Position numbers and translations under genes: made by a program. A DNA stretch of 64,000 nt from Hoplostethus atlanticus (Eukaryota > Chordata > Actinopteri > Trachichthyiformes > Trachichthyidae): positions 6,218,501 through 6,282,500 of the forward strand of contig JAXDDX010000011.1 of the NCBI GenBank assembly GCA_034670405.1, written 5' to 3'. The notes beneath the pieces are model-generated. The model ran no database searches. It was not told the origin of the DNA and saw only the letters and a list, made by a program, of their open reading frames with translations. The stretch's first letter is position 1; each line of letters begins with the position of its first letter. Of the stretch, positions 56,465 to 64,000 are shown in pieces.

Positions 56465-56600
56465 AGATTCATTTTTATCATTATCGTTTGAACATGTACT
56501 GTTGTAAATCGACAGATTAATGTATAAAGACCGAAGGTTGTTACAATTTCCAATTATTTCAGAAGATATTACATTATCTATGCAAGGGGCCAGAACTGTA
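56465..56600. mobile_element. Tc1-like terminal fragment
   Basis: Parallels 19873-20000 (shared words: ttgtaaatc, acagat, aaagaccgaa, agatatt, acattatct, ggccagaactgta), so it is a detached 5' end of the same Tc1-like family. Confidence 0.65.
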
Positions 56601-58360
56601 AATGTTTAGGTTTTAATACCAGAACAGGGGAAAGAATGTGGAGTTAAAGAAAAAAAAAGTACAGAGACTTACTAATGCCCACTGCAGGAGATTGGCTTCC
56701 CATACCATGCATAAAAAGTGTGTTTGTGTGTGTGGCCTTGGTACATTCCAGCTTAAACTACATCAACATCTATTGACTAACAAGTGTTTGAGTGCTTGTA
56801 TCCCATCTTAAAATCTTTTCACTTATTTCTCTTGTTTTGAAGAATTTCCTGGAAACAATTGGCACCATTTAGAGAGATGACCGTCATGTTAAAAAACAGG
56901 CAAGTGAAATTATCTCACTCTACTGGACGGCTGAATTTTGTTTTAGAGTAAAAAAGAAAAATATGATTTTCCGACTAAATAAATGATATTCTCATTATGA
57001 TGGACATTTTTGCAGCATAGGCCAGCAGTTGGCAAGAGCCTCAACTTTCTTTTGGAAATGCAAGCTTTAATTCAGGTGGCTTGTGACAGCAGCAGCACAG
57101 TGCAGTTATTGTGCAATAGGGAAACCCTGTTCCTTCCTACTGCTTTCCAACCTGGGGCTCTGCCAGCCTGTGCTGTAGCCAAGGAAGCCATCTCAGGTTC
57201 CGACGGGAAGCACATCTCAGCCACTTCCTGTCCCCCCTGGAGGAAGTGAGAGGTCAGAGAGGGGAGGGGTGAGCTGGTCACGCCAAAGACTCTAAAGTGT
57301 GGGTGTGGCTGACTTCCAAGGAAAACTAAAACAATCTTAAAACTGGTCCCACAATAGCTCAATTAATAGCAGGGATATTCTGCTGAAATGTTAGGGTGAG
57401 TTCACACTACTCAATTTTTTTTGTTAAGAAAAAAAAGAAGTGCCACCTCAAACACTTGTGGGTTGTATGACGATTGGTTTGTTACTATATGGACTAGCTG
57501 GAGTAGCTGCCACTATCAGCAAAGTTAATCTACAACTTTACAGAAACTCGCAACACATCCAATGTGCTCTATACTGACTCTTTCTATTCAGGTTCAACCA
57601 ATGCTTTCTTGATTTTCATTCTGGTTTCTGCTGTTCTTGTACACCATCAGCAGCCTGAACCCCTGCCTCTTCTTCAGTGTGACTGGTCAACTCACAAAAA
57701 ACGTGGTGTTTAATATGTGCACTCTTTGAGGATGAGGAAACTGAAAAGACTGGACATCTCACACACAACTGGCTTTTACAGATGTTTTTAGTATTGCATT
57801 GTAGCAGCACACACACTTAGTGATAAGTTCGAGTTGAGCATCACGCACTTGACAACAAGGTAAAGACTTGGATTACAAACTATGTAAGTTCTCATGCCAA
57901 ACCATCTCCTAATCTTGTGAAACACAAGCTCTCACACTCCTACAGCACAGAACTAAAACAAATATAGAGGTGAAGCATTATTCGTTCCACACTTCCTGTA
58001 TTTGTTCCTTATCTTACATTCAACTCCCACTGGTTATTGCCGACCTGCTTCAGATTGGAGTTGTTGAGTAACTCACACCATAGGAGGATATCAACATTAA
58101 AGACAGATTTGAATAGTAAAAATCAAACATTTTAATCATGACAGTGCCAACTGGATCGGGAGGCAAGAGATTAAAATCCTGAACTCTCACACACTACAAG
58201 ATCATCTGTACAACCATCCCAAAATAGAGCAGACTGTCTGATCTTGAAAATCAGTCTGATGGCAAAATCATGGCTCATGTAGTGTGACCCCAGCCTTAAA
58301 AGAAGCCACCCACAGTTCATTGTTTCAAAGCAGCAGCTTTCTGTCCACCTTTCAATCACT
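56601..58360. other. unassigned non-coding stretch
   Basis: No supported feature. Confidence 0.4.
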
Positions 58361-58647
58361 GTGGGTCAGTGCTCTCCAGTGCACTGACCCTCCAGTGTCA
58401 AATCATTTTTTCAGCATGTGGTATATTCACACTATTCTTCTTTTTTTTTTCCAAACTGCCACCATATTTTTTTTTACAGTAAAGTGAACGGGGAGATTCA
58501 AGATTCAAGAAGTGACAATTAAACTTCTTGAATCTTGAATCTTGAATTACTTGAAAATATGGTGGCAGTTTGAAAAAAAAAAAGAAGAATAGTGTGAATA
58601 TACCACATGCTGAAAAAATGATTTGACACTGGAGAGCACTGACCCAC
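58361..58647. repeat. nested long palindrome
   Basis: Outer arms 58361-58470 and 58554-58647 are near-perfect inverted copies; the left arm is longer by a 16-bp tandem duplication. Inside, 20-bp arms 58494-58513 and 58523-58542 form a second perfect hairpin built on ATTCAAG words. The two strands therefore encode the same peptide (NHFFSMWYIHTILLFFFQTA) from both arms. Confidence 0.95.
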
Positions 58648-59668
58648 TGTTACTCTGAGGCCACTGTCTAAACTTATAAACTGCAAGACGTCCCTGGGGG
58701 GAAAAGAATAAATTGCATCATTTGTATTGGAGCTCCTGCTGACAGGTAGGCCATAGTTCTGGTCCAATTAGAGGAGGAGAGGAATGAGGCAGGATGAGGC
58801 GGCCACCAGAACAGGCCTAATGAGGACGTGGTACGATTGCTGCAGTTGGGAGACCCACACACTCATTTGTGCCCATAGCCCAAGTGCATTCGATTGGTCA
58901 GAATGAAGTGGCAGCGAGGCGACAGAGAGATAATGAAAGCAATACGGATTGATTCCTCACTCAATGTGAGCGCGTGTGGGAGGAGAGGAGACGTCAAGAG
59001 TGAAAGTGGGAAAGAGAGAGAAGATACAGAAAGTGAGTGAGGTAGTAAATCAAGCGAACTATCCCCTCACCTTCCTTCATGTCTGTGGTATAAACAGAGC
59101 TGGCAGAGGCTGCAGAGGCGAATGAAAGTCCCTAATGATACAAACTCTAAAAGCACTCACTACATACAGCTAAGCATATATTGCAATCAAGGTTGTGTCA
59201 AGGCTGTGCACCATTTACCAGGGCCAGAACATAACCTGGCAAATGGGCAAAACATATGGCGGTAAGGAACTTCTTCCTTTCAGGCAATGTTTAATGGCCA
59301 ATGTGGATTTAGTAATCCAATGAACTGAATACAGGGTGTACAGTTCATTCTACAATGGCTACAGCTAACATCACTGGAGTTGCACTTAAGCGAGAGAGGT
59401 TGTTTAGAGAATCCCCAAGTCCGAATGCAGGATAGATGCAGGTTGCGTGGACTTTTACTCTACAATGGTTACAATTATATGCAAAACATATATAATCCTG
59501 TATAAATGACTGTTACAATCTTTCTTGAACATCAGCAAAGAAGTGAAATTCTACACATTTTCCCTCCTGTGAGGAAGGTGATGGTGCCACTGTGACTGGA
59601 TGTCATCTCACCTGACACTCACTGCCAGTGCTGGCCTCTTCTTGACTGAGGGAAATTTCATGCCACAG
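58648..59668. other. unassigned non-coding stretch
   Basis: No supported feature. Confidence 0.4.
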
Positions 59669-59670
59669 TG

Positions 59671-59728
<58 letters not shown>
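59669..59728. repeat. (GT)n microsatellite
   Basis: About 60 bp of pure GT. Confidence 0.97.
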
Positions 59729-59729
<1 letters not shown>

Positions 59730-60817
59730 TCTCAGTGACTAACAGTATACGGCTGTGGTTTTATGTGTGTAACCCTGCCTCCCCCTGCAACTATTCCCCC
59801 AGATCATTGCTGTATGAATGTGTTCTTTGTAGGAACTTCCTTACATATTAAATTCTTAAGTGGCCTGTCTTAGTTGGTATTTTTTCCTGACCAACTTAAA
59901 GGGAAGTTTTAACCCAAAGATGCCAGGCAATATATTTTCTATATTTACAGTGTCATGTCCAAAGATACTACATCTTCAATGGGCTTGAAAGTGAAAATGT
60001 CCCCTTATGCCTTTGCATTCAGCATTTAAAATCAGCACCAAAAATGTCTTTTGGCTTCAAAGGCTTCAAAATGGATTCCATTAGCATTATTTTGCGCATT
60101 AAGGTTATGAGACCACAAATAATCAATCCCCAATACAATCCAATACAATCCAACTTGGTCAAATGATATGGCATCAATTTTAAAAAGATTAAAAAGCTGT
60201 GTGTTTTTCCTCTAAATCGGCCTCTCCTATCTGAAATAGGAGGGGATATGGGTCTGTGGTTTGCTATAATCCTCAATAATATATTTTCTCAAATTTACTT
60301 CAAGCCACCTCTATGGCACCTTCCTTGCGCTCAAGTCACTGAGACCTTATCAATAAGATTGGCCAAAGCCTGGTGGGTCATGTACTTTTCAAACAATCAA
60401 GATCTAATGCTGCTAAGCACCGACAGCGTTAGTAAACTACAATGACAATAATTCATTTAAGCTAACTGAATGGAGAGACAGTTTGAAAATAATAGTCAGC
60501 TAATGTTGCAATGCCATCAGCTAGTGCCTGAAAACAAAGTTACTGTGCTCGCTGAATCAAACGTCAATAACAAGCTGTCGATAACTCACACACCAGGCTT
60601 TGATTAAGTACTTCATTCCACCAACACTAAAACCTTTTCACTGCTCAGTACAGCCATGCTCAATGGTGTTATGTGGGCTTATCACCACATGGGAATAACA
60701 TTACATTTTAACTAACATTAAACTAGCTAAACGTTCAGGCAGTGGAGAAACAGAAGTGTAACAGGCAGCCAATCAGGATTTGTTTGATACAGAGACATTG
60801 TTCTGCCTTTCTCTCTG
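59729..60817. other. unassigned non-coding stretch
   Basis: AT-rich, no supported feature. Confidence 0.4.
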
Positions 60818-60819
60818 TG

Positions 60820-60875
<56 letters not shown>

Positions 60876-60877
60876 TG
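60818..60877. repeat. compound (GT)n(GCGT)n microsatellite
   Basis: A GT run passes into about eleven GCGT units. Strict purine-pyrimidine alternation favours Z-DNA, and the CpG steps are unusually well kept. Confidence 0.95.
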
Positions 60878-61063
60878 GGGAGGAGAGTGGCATTGTTGGA
60901 GCTGACTGGGGAAGGAGGAGGTGTGAGTTGTTAGCGAGCAAGAGAGAGAAAGAGTGAAGCGTTTACTGGAACACAACATGGTGTTTGAATCTCATAGATG
61001 AGGGCCTAATCAACACTTTTCATCTGAAAGGGGATTACTGCTCAGTTTCACAATCCATATACA

Positions 61064-62062
61064 GTCATGCTTGAAAGTTTGTGAACCCTATAGGACGTGG
61101 TCATTATTTAATATCGAGGAATAACCTTATGAAATGCTTATCTAAACCTCAAATCTTAATTAAGATATCCCAAATGAAGAGTATGCACAAATAAATGAGA
61201 TATACTTTCATTTGTTTATTTAATGAAACTGATTTATTTAACAAAAAATTGCTCCTATCACAGTGTGAATAAAATATGTGAACTCTTTCAATAATTTTAG
61301 CAACAACGACTTGGAGTAAACTTCTCCTGTAGCCACTGATCAGTCTCTTCTTCTTGGAGGGATTTTCTCCCACTCCTCCTTACAGAACTCAACCAACTCA
61401 GTGAGGTTTGAGGTCTCACATGAACAGATGCTTCAGGTCCTGACACAGCATCTCAATGGATTTAGGTCAGGACTTTGACTGGGCCAATCCAAAACACTTA
61501 ACTTCTTTCCTTGGTATACTTCCATGAATGCTTAGCTTCATTGTATTGTTGAACAGCCACTTGCAGCCCGGCTTCAGTTCTCGGAATGATGGACTGACGT
61601 CCTTCTGGCAAACTTAAGACAAGCAGCTTTGTTCTGTTTAGACAGTAGAGGCTCTTCCTGGCTTCCCATGCATTCCCTTGCAATTTCTATTCACTGTTCT
61701 TCTTATTGTTGACAGATGCACAATATCATCAGATGCAGCAATGGAGGCTTGTAGATCTCTGGTTGTTATTCTTGGGTTGTTTTTTTACTAGTTTAAATAT
61801 TTTTCTTGTTCATATTTTAGCACGTCGCTGTCATATTGAATGTTCTCTATTTGTATATTATTTGTCTCACAGTAGACTGATGGAGGCCAAATCTTTTTGA
61901 TACGTCTTTATAACCTTCACAGACTGATGCACACTCACTACTCTCTCCATATTTCATTTTTTTTAAAATGCCCTTTCTTAACTGAAATAAAGGATCTACA
62001 TTTACTAGTTTCATAAGGATTGTATGGTAAAATCTCACAGCGGCTTCACAAAATGTCATGAC
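61064..62062 (-). mobile_element. Tc1-like element, degraded, same family as 6727-7779
   Basis: Left end CAGTCATGCTTGAAAGTTTG. Bases 61130-61480 parallel 6790-7100 closely. On the minus strand 61912-61847 reads GYKDVSKRFGLHQSTVRQII, the transposase helix-turn-helix, and 61380-61310 keeps C-terminal remnants. The order fits minus-strand orientation. Frames are broken and the catalytic middle is decayed. Confidence 0.78.
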
Positions 62063-62317
62063 TATGTTATTCCTATGGTCTGGAACAACCCAATCAATAC
62101 CTGTTGTGTGATTTCACAGAATCAGAAGAGTTTTCCAAGGGGAAAATATACCCTTTCTCCACAGAAAATTCCCTTGCTTCCTATATCACCTTTCACAATT
62201 GCTTCTCTATGGAGCAGCTCCAGATTTTATACAGTTGACATCATTGCCCCAAGCCTTAGTTCTGACTTTGGGAATACAAAAATGAATTGGACAGTGACCA
62301 TAGGAAAAACACATATA
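62063..62317. other. spacer between two Tc1-like elements
   Basis: About 255 bp without recognised features. Confidence 0.5.
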
Positions 62318-63885
62318 CAGTGCTGTGAAAAGGTATTGTAAAAGAAAATGACACCTAAGTTTGTTGCTTCTTTCATTTGTGTGATGTTCAAGGTAATCAA
62401 AACGCAATCTTCTCTTGTGAAAATGTTTTTGCCCCCTCCTTAAGTCAACCCAATTAAAGGCACAATTCAGCTGATTGAACACAGGCTTTATTATAGCCAA
62501 CCCTGCCCAATATGTCAATAATAAATAAAATAATTAATTATATTATTAATAATTAATAAAAATTTTGACCCTTACTATCAGACTGAAGTTTTCAGCACAA
62601 AGGTGGTCTAGAGGCACATCATTCCACGATCAAAGGAAATTCCTGAAGAAACCAGAGGAAAAGTTGTAGCTATCTATCAGTCTGGAAAGGGTTACAAAGA
62701 CATTTCTAAGGCTCTGGGGCTCCACCAAACTACAGTGAGAGCCATAATCTCCAAATGGAGAAAAATTTGGAACAGTAGTGAATCTTCCCAGGAGTGGACC
62801 CTGTGCCAAAATCTCAGCGTGAAATCATCCAGGAGGTCATAAAGGACCATAAAACAACATCCAAAGAACTGCAGGCTTCTCTTGCCTCAGCTAAGGTCAG
62901 TGTTCATGACTCCACTATCACAAAGCGACTGGGCAAAAACGGGATTCATGGGAGAGTAGCGAGGCGGAAACCACTACTCTCTAAAAAGAACAGGAATGCT
63001 CATCTCAAGTTTGCCAAGAAGCACCTGGATGATGCCCAAGACTCCTGGAACACTGTTCTATGGACAGATGAGACAAAAGTGGAGCTTTTTGGACGACATG
63101 GGTCCCGTTATGTCTGGTGAAAAGCAAATACAGCATTCCACAATATGAACTTCATACCAACAGTCCCCAACATGGTTTGGGGATGCTGTGCTGCCCAGGG
63201 CCTGGATGACTTGCCATCATTGAAGGAACCGTGAATGCTGCTCTGTATCAGAGAATTTTAAAGAAGAATGTCTGGTCATCCGTCCGTGAGCTGAAGCTGA
63301 AGCGCAGTTGGGTCATGCAGCAAGACAATGATCCAAAACAAACAAGCAAGTCTACATCAGAATTAAGGTTTTGGAATGGTGTGACCTAACCTATTTATGT
63401 CCAGACCTAAACCAAATTGAGGTGCAGTAGCAGGACCTGAAACGAGCAGTTCATGCTCGAAAACCCACAAATGTTGCTGAATTAAAGCAATTCTGCTTAG
63501 GTTGCAGTTATTGCAGCTAAAGGTGGTACAACCAGTTATTGAGTGTAACTACTATTTCACACAGGGGCAATGGGTGTTGGAAAACTTTGTTCATTAATTG
63601 GGACGAAGCTCTCACCCCACCACCACCCCAGCATCCACCTGTGGCCTCTGTTCTTAGGCCCCCTAGGGGATTACTGCCGATCATTCCCTGCCTCACTCGG
63701 CTGGCTAAGTGAGTTGGCTGCCAGAAATAAATTAAATAAATATTTTTTTAAAAGTTTGTGTTGTTCACTCAGGTTCCTTTTATCTATTATTAGATTTTGA
63801 TTGAATATCTGAAAACATTCAGTGTCAAAAATATGCAATAATAGAGGAAATCAGGGAGGGGGGCAAATACTTTTTCACAGCACTG
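62318..63885 (+). mobile_element. complete-length Tc1-like transposon with broken transposase
   Basis: Inverted ends CAGTGCTGTGAAAA(A/G)GTATT are flanked by TA on both sides (62316-62317, 63886-63887), total 1568 bp. Transposase parts in order: helix-turn-helix YQSGKGYKDISKALGLHQTT (about 62674-62733); then an open frame at 62794-63120 with EVIKDHKTTSKELQASLASA, KRLGKNGIHGRVARRKPLLS and the first catalytic Asp in WTDETKVELFG; second Asp in QQDNDPKQTSK (63319-63350); third acidic residue in DLNQIEVQ (about 63405-63430). The start Met is lost, a TGA replaces an Arg codon after SRYVW, and later frames shift. A GC-rich stretch of about 120 bp near 63597-63720 is foreign to the family. Confidence 0.93.
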
Positions 63886-63887
63886 TA

Positions 63888-64000
63888 CATTATATTGAGT
63901 GGTATTGCCTTTTAACACAAACCCAGGGATGTAGTGCAGGGTAAACCCACCTAAACTCAGTTTACCCAACTTTTAGTTGCACGTAATAATTTACCTCGCC
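63888..64000. other. right edge, unassigned
   Basis: Short unassigned sequence. Confidence 0.4.

Overview
The window is genomic DNA of a ray-finned (teleost) fish, species not determinable by eye. The signs are one large vertebrate gene split into many GT-AG exons, very abundant (CA/GT)n microsatellites, several Tc1-like transposon copies, tRNA-derived SINE and fish-type LINE remnants, and hAT-like and TTAA-target non-autonomous elements. There are no bacterial-style operons, CRISPR arrays or recognisable RNA genes.

The only confidently recognised host gene is sipa1l1 (SPAR, a synaptic Rap GTPase-activating protein). It lies on the minus strand and occupies the left 39 kb. I resolved 22 coding exons from the ATG at 38940 to the TGA at 1697. 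All have GT-AG borders and consistent phases and join to 5517 nt, a protein of 1838 residues (about 1800 in human SIPA1L1 as I remember it). Order from the N-terminus: Ser-rich region with the conserved [11 protein letters not shown] start (exon 1); region preceding the GAP domain (exons 2-4); RapGAP catalytic domain with the Asn thumb at residue 748 (exons 5-8); PDZ domain (exons 9-10); long phospho-region with a DSGIDT degron (exons 11-19); C-terminal coiled coil ending FNTIDMN (exons 20-22). The 3' UTR runs left to a likely poly(A) signal at 364-369. Exon 1 carries a 5' UTR with its own splice acceptor at 39079/39080, so the promoter and first non-coding exon lie further right, probably beyond the window.

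The introns hold most of the mobile DNA: Tc1-like copies (6.7-8.9 kb, 19.3-20.0 kb), a TTAA-flanked MITE inside a LINE/SINE tail (16.9-17.3 kb), an hAT-type MITE (21.3 kb), two LINE fragments (26.3-26.9 kb, reverse transcriptase; 29.5-30.1 kb, endonuclease plus tail), and a retrovirus fossil (32.7-34.2 kb). Simple repeats touch several splice sites.

From 39.1 to 64 kb no coding exon is visible. This is probably the first, 5'-UTR intron of sipa1l1 or upstream sequence. It holds a SINE, hAT-like elements, a nested 290-bp palindrome at 58.4-58.6 kb, many microsatellites and two Tc1-like elements near the right edge (61.1-62.1 and 62.3-63.9 kb).
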